The position numbers were made by a program, and so were the translations under genes. DNA of 64,000 nucleotides from Leucobacter insecticola (GTDB lineage: Bacteria; Actinomycetota; Actinomycetes; Actinomycetales; Microbacteriaceae): assembly GCF_011382965.1 (NCBI RefSeq), contig NZ_CP049934.1, positions 2,852,001 through 2,916,000 of the forward strand. Reading direction: 5' to 3'. The stretch's first letter is position 1. Every line of letters starts with the position of its first letter. The notes beneath the pieces are model-generated. The model was not told the origin of the DNA. It saw only the letters and a program-made list of their open reading frames with translations, and searched no databases. Positions 28,374-37,943 of this stretch are shown piece by piece.

Positions 28374-29861
28374 ATGGTTGCACTCTCCTCCCTGCTCGCC
28401 CTGCCCCATCTCGGGCTGCGACTCGTGCAGGCTGGGCCCGGTGATCCAGAACTCGTCTGGGTGTCGACGACCGAACTGCTCGACCTCAGCGAGCACCTCG
28501 AAGGCGGGGAGATCATCCTCACCACCGGCCTCACGCTCGACGGCAGCGATCCACGATGGCGAGATTTTGTGGCGAGCCTGAGCCGGGCGCGGGTCGCGGC
28601 CATCGGATTCGGGATCGGCGTCAATCACGAACGCATCCCGGCTCCCCTGATCCACGCCGCCAGCACGTATCGAGTCGCCCTGTTCGAGATCCCGCTGCCC
28701 ACCCCGTTCATCGCGGTGAGCAAGGCCGTCGCCGAGCTGCTGCGGGCCGACGAGCTGCGCGCGGCCCGCAGTGCGCTGCAGGTACAGCAGCGACTGCTTG
28801 ACCGTTCGCGGGGGGATCAGGATCCGGCCGAGGTGTTAGCCAGTATCGCCCAGGCAACGGGCCGACACCTTGCGCTCCTCGGTTCAGACCATACGGTGCT
28901 TGCGAGCACGGCAGGGTTCTCCGCGGAGCAGACAGACGTCGAGTACATCGCGCTCGACTCGGAGGATGCGCTCAGGCTCGCTGTCGCGGGAAACACCCCG
29001 CTGACGTCGGAGGGCCGCTCGGTTATCGCCGCGGGTTCGATGGTGCTTGGTGCGATGCTGCGCGGGGACCGCGCGGAGGAAACCCGAGAGCGTGGGCGCT
29101 GGGAGCGTTTCACCGAGAGCTTACTCACGGGCACCGGGTCACCCGACAGCTCAGCGATCCTGAACCCGTCAATTGAGCTCCCCGAGCGCGTCAGAGCGAT
29201 CGCGCTCCAAGGCACCTCGGAAGACATCGCGGAGTGGCGAAGGCGCCCCCGAAGCGGCCTCGACCGACTCATCGCCCCCTCCTCTGAATCGCCTCGCGCG
29301 CCCGGGCTGAGCCTCGCTTGGCAGCTGTGCGCGGATCTGGAGACCGCCGTCGAGCAGGCACTCAAGGTCGCAGCCGGCCATGATCTTGACGCGGTCGTCG
29401 GGAGACCCGCCCCGATCGCTGATTCACTGCTGAGCTTCCGATCCGCGCAGGCGCGACTGCAGTCACTCTCACTCACCGCTCCGCTCTACACGGCACCGCG
29501 TGTGCCGGAGGTGGTGTGGGCGGATCGAGACGCCCCGCTGCTCGAAGCGTTACTGAGCGCCACCTCGGACGGCGCCGAACCCGCCAAGATGCGCGGTTCG
29601 CTGAGCACGAGCGTACTGGGGCCACTCTCCCGCTTCAGCACCGAACTTCAGGCGGCCGAGCGCGCACAGCTCAGCGAAACACTGCGGGCCGTCTTCCTGG
29701 CCGACGGCCAGCGCGGGCCCGCCGCAGCGGCGCTCGGGATCCACCGCAACACGCTCCGAGATCGACTTACTCGCATCGAACGCTTGACCGAGCGCTCCCT
29801 TTCTGACCCCGATGATCGCGCCGAGCTGTGGTTCGCTCTGCGGCTCGAGGATGCTTCGTAG
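28374..29861 (+). CDS. PucR-family transcriptional regulator
   Basis: A 495-residue regulator. It has an N-terminal PucR-type ligand-binding domain ('LGLRLVQAGPGDPELVWVST' then 'LEGGEIILTTGLTLDG') and a middle GGDEF-like/GAF-like region. The C-terminal PucR helix-turn-helix is at about 445-485 ('DGQRGPAAAALGIHRNTLRD'). It is divergent from the CoA-transferase/glutaryl-CoA dehydrogenase operon across 136 bases, the usual arrangement for a pathway-specific regulator. Control of glutarate catabolism is inferred from position. Confidence 0.87.
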   Translation: MVALSSLLALPHLGLRLVQAGPGDPELVWVSTTELLDLSEHLEGGEIILTTGLTLDGSDPRWRDFVASLSRARVAAIGFGIGVNHERIPAPLIHAASTYRVALFEIPLPTPFIAVSKAVAELLRADELRAARSALQVQQRLLDRSRGDQDPAEVLASIAQATGRHLALLGSDHTVLASTAGFSAEQTDVEYIALDSEDALRLAVAGNTPLTSEGRSVIAAGSMVLGAMLRGDRAEETRERGRWERFTESLLTGTGSPDSSAILNPSIELPERVRAIALQGTSEDIAEWRRRPRSGLDRLIAPSSESPRAPGLSLAWQLCADLETAVEQALKVAAGHDLDAVVGRPAPIADSLLSFRSAQARLQSLSLTAPLYTAPRVPEVVWADRDAPLLEALLSATSDGAEPAKMRGSLSTSVLGPLSRFSTELQAAERAQLSETLRAVFLADGQRGPAAAALGIHRNTLRDRLTRIERLTERSLSDPDDRAELWFALRLEDAS

Positions 29862-29885
29862 CGCACCACGCGCCAGCAGAAGCCT

Positions 29886-30815
29886 TCACACCGCGGGATC
29901 AAGCACGCGCGCTGCAGCATGGCACAGCGCCTTGACAACTGCGCGCACCTCGGGGCGCACCTCGTCCTTCGCCACCAGGATCATGAGTTCGCGTCCGTCT
30001 TGCTCCGCCAACCCGTAGGCTCGCACCCCCGGGTGTCGGTAACTGATCAGGCTCAGCCGGGGCACAACAGACACGCTCATGTCTCTGGCCACAAGCTCCT
30101 GCACCACCATGTAGTCGTCAGTGGCGTGCCGAATGTCGGGAACAAACCCCTCCCGCTCGGCAATCCGCAGAAAGCGTTGACGGCAGCTCGGGCAACCGCT
30201 TACCCAGCGATCATTTGCATGCTCGCTGAGCCTGCGCGTCTGCGGCCCGGCACCCGCCACCCTGCGCTGCGACACAATGAGCTGCAACGGATCCCAGCCA
30301 ATCGGAATCGTTTCAAACGCTTCCCACTCCGGGGTTTCCTCACCGTCGGAGCGAAACACCAGGGCAACATCGGCCGCACCCCGCCGCAGCATCTCGGGCA
30401 CCGCCACGGGTTCCAGCTGCTCCAGTTCGATAGCGGGGGCCTGCTGGGTATCAGCCCGGGCGATCAGCTCAGACATTGCCGGCGCCACAATGCTCGTGCA
30501 GGCCGAAGGAAATGCGACGACACGCACGGTGCGGGCCTCCTCCCCCACGAGGCTCGCCACCTCCCGAGCAGCTCGTTCCAGATGACCGTCGATCAGTACC
30601 GCGTGGCGCAGCAAGCGCTCGCCCGCGTCGGTCAATTGCACACCCTTCACGGTGCGCGTCACCAGTGTTACCCCGAGCCCCTGTTCGAGCCGACTCACCT
30701 GACTACTGAGCGCCTGTTGGGTCCATCCGAGCTCACGAGCGGCCGCAGCAAACGAGCCCCGTTGCGCCACGGCCCGAAACGACATCAGCGCTCGCGGATC
30801 GATTTCCGAGGCCAC
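29886..30815 (-). CDS. LysR-family transcriptional regulator
   Basis: A 309-residue LysR protein. The N-terminal winged helix-turn-helix ('GSFAAAARELGWTQQALSSQ') precedes a periplasmic-binding-protein-like effector domain ('RTVRVVAFPSACTSIVAPAM' near 100; 'DVALVFRSDGEETPEWE'). I choose the GTG at 30815 because CGGAG lies eight bases upstream; the frame extends to a TTG at 30842. It ends 25 bases beyond the end of the PucR gene, in the opposite orientation. It lies downstream of and parallel to the glutaredoxin-like and MalY genes and may regulate that locus. Confidence 0.85.
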   Translation of the reverse strand: MASEIDPRALMSFRAVAQRGSFAAAARELGWTQQALSSQVSRLEQGLGVTLVTRTVKGVQLTDAGERLLRHAVLIDGHLERAAREVASLVGEEARTVRVVAFPSACTSIVAPAMSELIARADTQQAPAIELEQLEPVAVPEMLRRGAADVALVFRSDGEETPEWEAFETIPIGWDPLQLIVSQRRVAGAGPQTRRLSEHANDRWVSGCPSCRQRFLRIAEREGFVPDIRHATDDYMVVQELVARDMSVSVVPRLSLISYRHPGVRAYGLAEQDGRELMILVAKDEVRPEVRAVVKALCHAAARVLDPAV

Positions 30816-30890
30816 TGTCGTCTCCGTTCGCACGCTTCCCAACCGGAGAGTGTCGGCTCCTCTGGCAGCGCCTACTCCGGTACCCTCACG

Positions 30891-31205
30891 CTACCGCGTG
30901 TCTTCGATTTGCGCGAGCCGGGCCATCACCTCGCGCAGCCCGGGATTGATCGCGGTCGATGCGTCCGAAAAGATCACGGTCGGAATCAGCCAGTCCTCGC
31001 CCCCGTTGAGCGTGATCGCAAGCCGCTCAGCCGCGGGATCCTCTTCGACGAGCACCTCGCGAAACACGATACTGCTGCGGGTCAGCACGGCTTTCAGTCT
31101 CCGGCAGTACCCACACCAGACGGCGGAAAACACCGTCACGGTGCCGCGTTCAGGCAGATACGGCGCCAGTTCCTCGAGGCTGAACGATGCCGCTTCCCCG
31201 CTCAT
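30891..31205 (-). CDS. Glutaredoxin/mycoredoxin-like protein
   Basis: A 104-residue thioredoxin-fold protein with redox motif CGYC (31-34) in 'VTVFSAVWCGYCRRLKAVL' and the cis-proline region 'WLIPTVIFSD'. Actinobacteria use such mycoredoxins to reduce mycothiol mixed disulfides, so a role in thiol repair fits. The ATG at 31205 overlaps the stop of the MalY/PatB gene by four bases (ATGA), so the two are translationally coupled. Pairing with a PLP lyase suggests thiol or sulfur chemistry, which is inference. Confidence 0.8.
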   Translation of the reverse strand: MSGEAASFSLEELAPYLPERGTVTVFSAVWCGYCRRLKAVLTRSSIVFREVLVEEDPAAERLAITLNGGEDWLIPTVIFSDASTAINPGLREVMARLAQIEDTR

Positions 31206-32371
31206 CGCGCTGCTCCGGTAAGAATCGCGGCGCGTTCCAGACGACGCATCGCCTCGCGCGCGTGGGGGTGCGGGATCGCGGCGTTGAAGCGAATGAAGCC
31301 CCGCCCAGCAACTCCGCAACCGGCCCCGTCGGTGACGACCAGTTTCGCCGCGTCGTAGACGGTCTGCGCCGCGCTCTGCTCCGCGCGCAACAACCCGGAG
31401 TCATTCAGATCGATCCATAGCAGGTACGTCGCGTCTGGGCGGATGATCTGCAGGCCGGTCTGCTCGGCCGATTGCTCGATCGTGGCGGCAGTATCCGCGA
31501 CCGTCTGACGCAGGTAGTCGATCGTTTCCGTCAACCATGGGCGGCCGAAAGAATAGGCCGCCTCAGTTGCGACGACGCCCAGCACCGAGGTCTGATGCTC
31601 GTACCAGTGACCAATGCTCTGCCAGTGCGCCAGGTGATCAGGGTTCGAAAAGACGAGCTGGCCGCATTTCACCCCGGGAATGTTAAACGCTTTGCTTGCA
31701 GAGGTCGCGGTGATGGTGTGGGCTGCGGCGCGGGCCGAGCGTGCGGCATAGACCTGATGCGGAGCAGCGCCGAGGATCAGCGGCGCATGAATCTCGTCCG
31801 AGAACACCAGCCCATCGTGCTCGGCAACGATGTGTTCGATCTCGTCGAGCTCCGACGGCGTCGCAACCTTGCCGATGGGATTATGGGGATTGCACAGCAC
31901 GAGCAGGCGTGCACCGGCGGCGAACGCCCTGCGAATCCCTGCGAAGTCGTAGCGCCACGCGCCGCCCTCGCGAATCATCGGGACCTCGATGACGGGCCGA
32001 TTCATCTGGTTGGGCATCGTCGTGAAGGGCATGTAGCCGGGGGTCGGCACAATGATCGGCGCTCCCTCCGGCAGGAAGTGGGTGAGTACCGCGCGGAAGC
32101 CGCCGACGAGATCGGACACGGGCCGGATCTCCTCGGACCTTGGACGCCAGTCGTAGGAGGTGTCGAGCCATTCGGCCACTGCGGTCTGCAGGCGCGCCAC
32201 GTCATTCTCCCCGATATACCCGAGTTCCCCTCGCTCTAACGCGCTGAAGAGGGCCCGGGTCACCGCAGGCGGACAGCCAAATGACATCTCCGCAAGGGTG
32301 CGGCCAATGTCCCCTGTGATCACCCCGTCACCCTCGATCACACCGTCTCCCGTTGCTGGCGCGCTTTGCAC
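31202..32371 (-). CDS. MalY/PatB-family PLP enzyme (aminotransferase / C-S beta-lyase)
   Basis: A 389-residue fold-type I PLP enzyme. Visible features are 'GGFRAVLTHFLPEGAPIIV', 'LLVLCNPHNPIGKVATPSEL', cofactor-binding 'GLVFSDEIHAPLIL' and the Schiff-base lysine K227 in 'TATSASKAFNIPG'. These match the MalY/PatB group, many of which cleave cystathionine or cysteine S-conjugates. I take the GTG at 32371, which has AGGAG seven bases upstream; the open frame beyond it has no homology. It is divergent from the ABC transporter operon and coupled to the redoxin gene. Aminotransferase activity is an alternative. Confidence 0.85.
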   Translation of the reverse strand: MQSAPATGDGVIEGDGVITGDIGRTLAEMSFGCPPAVTRALFSALERGELGYIGENDVARLQTAVAEWLDTSYDWRPRSEEIRPVSDLVGGFRAVLTHFLPEGAPIIVPTPGYMPFTTMPNQMNRPVIEVPMIREGGAWRYDFAGIRRAFAAGARLLVLCNPHNPIGKVATPSELDEIEHIVAEHDGLVFSDEIHAPLILGAAPHQVYAARSARAAAHTITATSASKAFNIPGVKCGQLVFSNPDHLAHWQSIGHWYEHQTSVLGVVATEAAYSFGRPWLTETIDYLRQTVADTAATIEQSAEQTGLQIIRPDATYLLWIDLNDSGLLRAEQSAAQTVYDAAKLVVTDGAGCGVAGRGFIRFNAAIPHPHAREAMRRLERAAILTGAAR

Positions 32372-32724
32372 GATTACTCCTCGCTCTGCCCGGACCCGCC
32401 ATCGCGGTCTTCGGTGGCGTGAGGATCCGGGTACCTGCTCATCGTATGCTGCGGGGCGAGGGCACAGTCCACCGTTTCCGCTGGGGTGCTCTGCGATTTC
32501 GTTGGGGCACGCGATCCGGCTGAGTTCTCGCGCAGCACCCCTATTTTGGCCCGAATCCATGTGTTTTCGCCAGCAGCCTCGTATGCTCGCGGCGTCGTCA
32601 CTGTAACAGTACGACCATCGAGTCTTCATAGACACGCTCGCACCAGTACACTCAATCCACCGCCTGTGTTTCCCACCGGGGGAACCCATGCGGCATCGTC
32701 CGCACTCGCGAAGGAGCGCCACAC
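32372..32724. promoter_or_regulatory. Divergent regulatory region between the MalY and ABC transporter genes
   Basis: This 353-base gap separates divergent genes, and I see no credible coding frame in it. It must hold promoters for the lyase-redoxin and transporter operons. The sequence TTTTCGCC followed by a TATGCT near 32568-32593 is a weak promoter candidate for the plus strand. AAGGAG lies just before the transporter ATG. I see no riboswitch-like structure. Confidence 0.4.
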
Positions 32725-34356
32725 ATGAAGAACGTAATCACTCACCCCGGTCGACGACGCGTTCGCGCCGCAGCCGTCCTCCTCAGCGCCGCGGCGCTGG
32801 TCCTCACGGGTTGCGCCTCGGGCGGTTCCGATAGCGACACCGACTCCTCCGACGTCACGCTTATCGACACCGGGAAAGAGATCGAGGAAGTCACGGTAGC
32901 TTTCCCTGGCTCCCTTGCAAATCTCTACATTGGGCAAGAGAGCGGGATCCTGAACTATAACCTCGCCGCTACGGTGCAGGAAGGGCTCACCAAGCAAGAC
33001 GCAGACGGCACCATCGTGCCGGCACTTGCCGAGTCCTGGGAAACACCAGACCCATCGACGTACGTGTTCAAGCTACGCAAGGACGCGAAGTTCCAAAATG
33101 GCGATCCCGTCACGCCAGAGGACGTGGTCTTCAGCATCACCCAGGCTGCAGATCCCGAAGCTTCGCCGGGCACCTACTACTACCTCACTAACCTCGCCTC
33201 GGCCGAGAAGACTGGGGACAACGAGGTCACGGTAAAGAGCGTCAACCCCGACGCAACCTTCCTTATCAACCTGTCAAATACCGGCGCTGTGGTCGTAACT
33301 CAGAAGGCGTTCTGGGAAGAGCACGGCGGAAACGTCGGCACGAGCGATTCACTGCTGATGGGCACGGGTCCCTACAAGGTCACCGAGTTCCAGCCCGACT
33401 CACATGTGCAGCTGGAGCGCGTCGACACGTGGTGGGGCGGGATCCCGAAGGCCAAGTCGATTCGTATCAACTTCATCCCGGATGCAAGCACCCGCCTGGC
33501 GGCTGCGCAGAAGGGCGACGTAGATATCGCTTTCAACGTGCCGATCAACCAGGCTGAGACCTGGAAGAAGATCGATGGCATGCGCGTCGAGTCGCTGAAC
33601 GATCTCTCATATGTCGGCCTCATGTTTGATCAGAACGTGGCACCGTTCGATGACATTGACGTTCGCACTGCAATCGCACAGAGCATCGACCGTGACGCCA
33701 TCACGGAGAAACTGCTCCGCGGTTATGGTGAGGCGGCAACAGCCATCATGACACCCGAGTCACTCTCGAACGCGTTTGGCGGCGAAGAGGCGCGCAAGGA
33801 ACTGGCCGATCTGCCCCAGAACAAGTACGACCTCGACGCAGCGAAGGATCTCATTGCCGGGACCCCTGCCGATGGCCTGAAAACCGAACTCACCTACCCG
33901 AACACTGGCCCTCAGATCGGCATCGCCGCGCAGGCGATCGCCGAAAGTCTGAAAAAGATTGGCATAGAGGTCAAGGTGCGCGAGGTGCCGATCGAAGAGT
34001 GGCTCGCAACAATCGGTGACGGCGAGCATGGCCTGAGCTTCATGTGGTATTTCTCGACTACGGGTGACCCATCAGAGGTGAACGGCTATCTCTTGGGACC
34101 AGACAACCCGAACGCCTTCGTGAGCGACAAGGCTGCGGCGCTGATTACCGAGGCGAACGCGCTCACCGATCCGAAGGAGCGTGCAGAAAAGCTTCTCGAG
34201 CTTGAGAAGCTGAACGCAGAAGAGGTTGTCAATGCACCGATCTGGTGGGGCAAGTCACTGACTGCGATCTCCAACACGATCGGCATTACCGACTACAGCC
34301 CGTACACCTTTACCGGGGTGTGGGGCGCCCAGCTCTTCGCGGCTGAGGTTAAGTAG
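32725..34356 (+). CDS. Peptide-type ABC transporter substrate-binding lipoprotein (SBP family 5)
   Basis: A 543-residue extracellular lipoprotein with lipobox 'LVLTGC' (Cys30) and an acidic Ser/Asp linker. Its family 5 domain holds 'YNLAATVQEGLTKQDADGTI', then 'ESWETPDPSTYVFKLRKDAK' and 'PYKVTEFQPDSHVQLERVD'. Relatives bind peptides, nickel, opines or oligosaccharides and deliver them to Dpp/Opp permeases. It is the first gene of a five-gene operon. A GC-rich hairpin follows it, which would favour higher expression of the binding protein than of the membrane parts. The ligand is not predictable from sequence. Confidence 0.9.
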   Translation: MKNVITHPGRRRVRAAAVLLSAAALVLTGCASGGSDSDTDSSDVTLIDTGKEIEEVTVAFPGSLANLYIGQESGILNYNLAATVQEGLTKQDADGTIVPALAESWETPDPSTYVFKLRKDAKFQNGDPVTPEDVVFSITQAADPEASPGTYYYLTNLASAEKTGDNEVTVKSVNPDATFLINLSNTGAVVVTQKAFWEEHGGNVGTSDSLLMGTGPYKVTEFQPDSHVQLERVDTWWGGIPKAKSIRINFIPDASTRLAAAQKGDVDIAFNVPINQAETWKKIDGMRVESLNDLSYVGLMFDQNVAPFDDIDVRTAIAQSIDRDAITEKLLRGYGEAATAIMTPESLSNAFGGEEARKELADLPQNKYDLDAAKDLIAGTPADGLKTELTYPNTGPQIGIAAQAIAESLKKIGIEVKVREVPIEEWLATIGDGEHGLSFMWYFSTTGDPSEVNGYLLGPDNPNAFVSDKAAALITEANALTDPKERAEKLLELEKLNAEEVVNAPIWWGKSLTAISNTIGITDYSPYTFTGVWGAQLFAAEVK

Positions 34357-34363
34357 TTATCCA

Positions 34364-34397
34364 GCCCGGGGTGGGGCTTCACGGCCTCACCCCGGGC
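34364..34397 (+). terminator. Intercistronic hairpin between binding-protein and permease genes
   Basis: GCCCGGGGTG (34364-34373) pairs perfectly with CACCCCGGGC (34388-34397) over a 14-base loop. It lies between the binding-protein stop and the permease ribosome-binding site. It probably attenuates read-through or stabilises the upstream message. Confidence 0.65.
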
Positions 34398-34423
34398 CAT
34401 CTCTCCAGAGGAAGGTGTATCCC

Positions 34424-35401
34424 GTGGCCAGCCGATCCGTCGCGCGAAACAAACTCGCGCGTACTCTGACGCTACGCATCGCGAGCGTCTTGCTCATCCT
34501 GCTGGTGCTCTCGTTCATCACTTTCACCCTGCTCTATCTGGCGCCTGGAGATCTCGTAAAGAATCTCCTCGGCAACCGCCCAAGCACCCCCGAGGCGATC
34601 GCAGCGGTGCGCGCGCAATACCACCTTGATGACCCCTTCCTGGTGCGCTATGTTGACTGGCTACTCTCAGCCCTTCGCGGTGACTTCGGTGTCTCAATTC
34701 GACTCCAGCAACCGGTAACGATGGTGATCGCGAGCCGCATCGGCGTCACCACCGGACTCATCGGCCTCTCCTTCTTGGTCGCCGTGGTTTCCGCGATCCC
34801 ACTTGGGATCCTCAGTGCCGCGCGCAATGGCACCCGCATCGACCGTGCATCAAACGCCGTGTCCCTGTTCGGGCTATCGGCGCCGAGCTTCGCACTCGCG
34901 ATCCTCGCGATCTCTGTGTTCGCCTTATGGATCCCGATCTTCCCGGCCTATGGCGCCGGCAATGGCGGCATCGACCGGCTCTGGCACCTGGTGTTGCCAG
35001 CCGCCGTGCTCGCCGCAGGTATCGGAGCCATTTTGATGCGTATGACCCGCGCCGCAGTGCTGCGCGAACTCGAAAGCGACGCGATCACCTTCGCCCGATC
35101 GCGGGGCGTCACGGAGGGCACCATTCAGCGCATTGCCCTGCGTGGCGCACTGATCCCGATCGTCACGAGCGCGGGCCTCATCCTGACGTTTATTATCGGC
35201 GGCACCATCATTGTGGAAACGGTGTTCGCACTGCCGGGGATCGGCCAGCTACTCCAGGAGGCGGTCCTCTTTAAGGATCTCCCCGTCGTCCAAGCGATTA
35301 CCCTGCTCATCGCTGCGGCAATCGCGATCATCACCATCATCGTGGACGTCAGCTATCTGCTGCTTGATCCTCGGGTGCGAGCACGGGAGCTGAACGCATG
35401 A
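34424..35401 (+). CDS. Dpp/Opp-type ABC transporter permease (DppB-like)
   Basis: A 325-residue inner permease subunit with six predicted helices. It has the DppB N-terminus ('ITFTLLYLAPGDLVKNLLGN', 'YHLDDPFLVRYVDWL') and the cytoplasmic coupling loop 'RELESDAITFARSRGVTEG', which contacts the ATPase. The GTG at 34424 is preferred because AGAGGAAGG lies eight bases upstream; a GTG three codons earlier overlaps that site. Its stop overlaps the next permease start (ATGA). Confidence 0.9.
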   Translation: MASRSVARNKLARTLTLRIASVLLILLVLSFITFTLLYLAPGDLVKNLLGNRPSTPEAIAAVRAQYHLDDPFLVRYVDWLLSALRGDFGVSIRLQQPVTMVIASRIGVTTGLIGLSFLVAVVSAIPLGILSAARNGTRIDRASNAVSLFGLSAPSFALAILAISVFALWIPIFPAYGAGNGGIDRLWHLVLPAAVLAAGIGAILMRMTRAAVLRELESDAITFARSRGVTEGTIQRIALRGALIPIVTSAGLILTFIIGGTIIVETVFALPGIGQLLQEAVLFKDLPVVQAITLLIAAAIAIITIIVDVSYLLLDPRVRARELNA

Positions 35402-36262
35402 GCACGCCCACCACCCAGATCTCAATGCACAGCCGCGTGCGAATGTCGCCGAAGGCGCCGCGCAACTGGAGCGTCGTGGTCTCCGCCATTTTCCTCGCCC
35501 TGGTCGCAATCGTCGCCGCGATTTCGCCTTTCCTGCGCGATGCCGCTACCGCGCAAAGTATTCTCGATTCGCTCTTACCCCCGGGGTCCCCGGGCACCTC
35601 CTCGGCACCGACGAACTCGGTCGCGACGTGCTCCTGCTGACACTGGCCGGCACAGGATCCGCGATTGCGGGTCCTATTGTGATCGCGGCCGGGTCGATGG
35701 TGCTAGCAATCTTCGTTGGCACGCTCGCCGGTTATCTACGGGGTTCGATTGACTGGGCCGTCGGCCGGGTCGTCGACATCCTACTTTCGCTGCCCGTCAT
35801 GCTCGTCGCCATCGTAGTTGCCGGCATTTTCGGCGCGGGCTACTGGGTGACGGTACTGATGCTCATCCTGCTTTTCGCACCATCAGACATCCGCATCATT
35901 CGCGCGGGCGTTACGGAACAGGCGCCGCGCCCTTATGTGGAGGCCGCGCAGATGCTCTCGCTGTCACCGGCACGTATCATGTACCGCCACATCGTGCCCA
36001 ACGTCTGGCCGCTCATCATGACCAACTTTATGCTCAATCTCGCCATCGCGTTGGTGACACTCTCCTCGCTGTCCTTCCTCGGTATCGGGGTCGCGCCGGG
36101 CACCCCCGACTGGGGTCGGCAGGTGACCGACGGTCGGGGGCTGATGGGGATAATCCCGCCATGATGCTGGTGCCCGCGGTCCTGATCGTGGCGGTCACGA
36201 TGGCCATCAACGTCCTGGGTGACCACCTGGGCGATCGTCTGCGCGAACGAGGAATGCAATGA
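35398..36262 (+). pseudogene. Dpp/Opp-type ABC transporter permease (DppC-like), frameshifted twice in this sequence
   Basis: Three frames add up to one permease of about 288 residues. The parts are the N-terminus 'MSTPTTQISMHSRVRMSPK..' to 'SLLPPGSP', the body 'LLLTLAGTGSAIAGPIVIAA' to 'GVAPGTPDWGRQVTDGRGLM', and the end 'MMLVPAVLIVAVTMAINVLG' to 'RERGMQ'. One extra C in CCCC (35588-35591) yields '..GSPGHLLGTDELGRDVLLL..'. One extra G in GGGG (36146-36149) yields '..GLMGDNPAMMLVPA..', both as in the family. ATGA overlaps with both neighbouring genes are intact. I read this as an intact gene with sequence errors. Confidence 0.85.
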
Positions 36263-37943
36263 GTCCATCACACGCTACCGATTCTGCTCCCGCGGACCTA
36301 CCAGCCACCGAGGCCGGACCTCGAGGAGTGCGCGTTGAAGGACTCCAGGTGGGCACCTCGGAACGCACTATTGTCGAACCACTCGATCTCTTCGTTGAGC
36401 CCGGAGAAATGCTCGCCATCATTGGCGAGTCTGGCTCAGGGAAATCGCTCACGGCACGCGCCATCACGGGGCTTCTTCCAAGGGGTGTGCACGCAGCAGG
36501 AAGCGCCGAGATAGCCGGCTTCCGCTACGATCTCGCGAGCACCCAGGCAAACATCTGGCGACAGGTTCGCGGCAGGCGTGCCGTTCTGCTGCTGCAGGAT
36601 CCCTTCACGAGCCTGAGCCCGGTACTCCGCTGTGGCGAACAGATCGCGCTCACTATCCGTGCGCGCGCCGAGGTGCTCGGGCAGCGTCTGGATCGCGCCG
36701 CAGTCACCGCAGAGGTGACCCGGCGACTCTCCGAGGTACAACTGCCAGCCCGTGTCGCAGGGAAGTTCCCCACTGAACTGTCCGGCGGCATGCGGCAACG
36801 TGTCGCCATTACGGCGGCGCTTGCAGCCGAGCCTGAGCTTCTCATCGCCGACGAGCCGACCACCGCCCTCGACGCGAGCACCCAGGGCGAGGTACTCGAC
36901 CTGCTACGTGCTCTGCAGGCGGTGCATCGCACGAGCCTGATCCTGATCAGTCACGACCTCGGGGTTATTGACGGCCGCGCCGACCGCGTTATGGTGATGC
37001 GGCAGGGTGAGGTGGTCGAGCGAGGCACCACCGCGCGGGTACTTAGTGCGCCTGAACACAGCTACACTCGCGCACTGATCGAGGCAAACCCCTCCGTGTC
37101 AGACGCCGTGCCAGCAGCCACCGCTGCCGGAAGTCCAGTTCTCGTTGCGTCCGGACTAACGAAGAACTTTGGTACCGCCACGGCACTCTCAGATGCCTCG
37201 GTCGACGTGGCCGCAGGCGAGATCGTCGCTATCGTCGGCGAGTCAGGTTCCGGGAAGTCCACTCTGGCGCGCGCGGTCGCCGGCCTCGAGGTGCCCGACA
37301 CGGGTACGGTACTGTTGCACGGTAAAGCCCTCCCCCGGGACGGCGCGGGCGCAAGCCCGGCGAGATCCAGATCGTGTTCCAGGATCCCTATTCCACGCTG
37401 AATCCCTCGTTCACGATCGCACAGTCACTAGAGGAGGCGATCCGGGCGGGCGGCGACAATACGCGCACCGTGAGCAGCCTGCTTGAGCTTGTCGAGCTCG
37501 ATCCCGCGCTCGCACAGCGCAGGCCCTCCCAACTCTCTGGCGGGCAGCGGCAGCGTGTCGCTATTGCACGAGCGCTAGCTCCGAACCCCGAGGTGCTCAT
37601 CTGCGACGAAAGTGTCTCAGCACTCGACGTATCAGTACAGGCGCAAATACTTGCGCTACTCACTCGGCTGCGTGACGAACTCGGCCTCGCGATGCTATTT
37701 ATCACCCACGACCTCGGTGTAGTCGCGCGGATTGCGAGCCGCGTGGTGGTGCTGCGCAATGGTGAGATCGTCGAACGAGGAGAGACAACCCGAGTATTGC
37801 ACGATCCGCAACACGACTACACCAAGCTACTTGTTGCAGCAGCCAAGCACGACAGCATGCGACAGCCCCACAGCACAGATAGTACCGCCACGAACGTTAC
37901 AGCTCCAGACGCTCCCAGCTCAGCTCAGATCGGAATGCAATGA
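36259..37943 (+). pseudogene. Double ATPase subunit of the ABC transporter (DppD-DppF fusion), frameshifted in this sequence
   Basis: A single gene with two ABC ATPase modules, about 561 residues. Module 1 has Walker A 'GESGSGKS' (56-63), signature 'LSGGMRQR' and Walker B 'LLIADEPTTALD'. Module 2 has Walker A 'GESGSGKSTLARA', signature 'LSGGQRQR' and 'EVLICDESVSALD'. The frame is lost after '..LLHGKALP'. One extra C in CCCCC (37332-37336) gives '..PPGRRGRKPGEIQIVFQDP..', restoring the Q-loop. It overlaps the permease and peptidase genes by four bases each, so the operon is fully coupled. Confidence 0.85.

Noticed and set aside
29919..31358. A 479-codon plus-strand frame across the LysR and redoxin genes
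   Set aside because: It is antisense to two recognisable genes and lacks any family-like sequence.
32372..32724. Riboswitch (T-box, SAM or similar) before the ABC operon
   Set aside because: I could not find a conserved core or a terminator/antiterminator pair in the gap.
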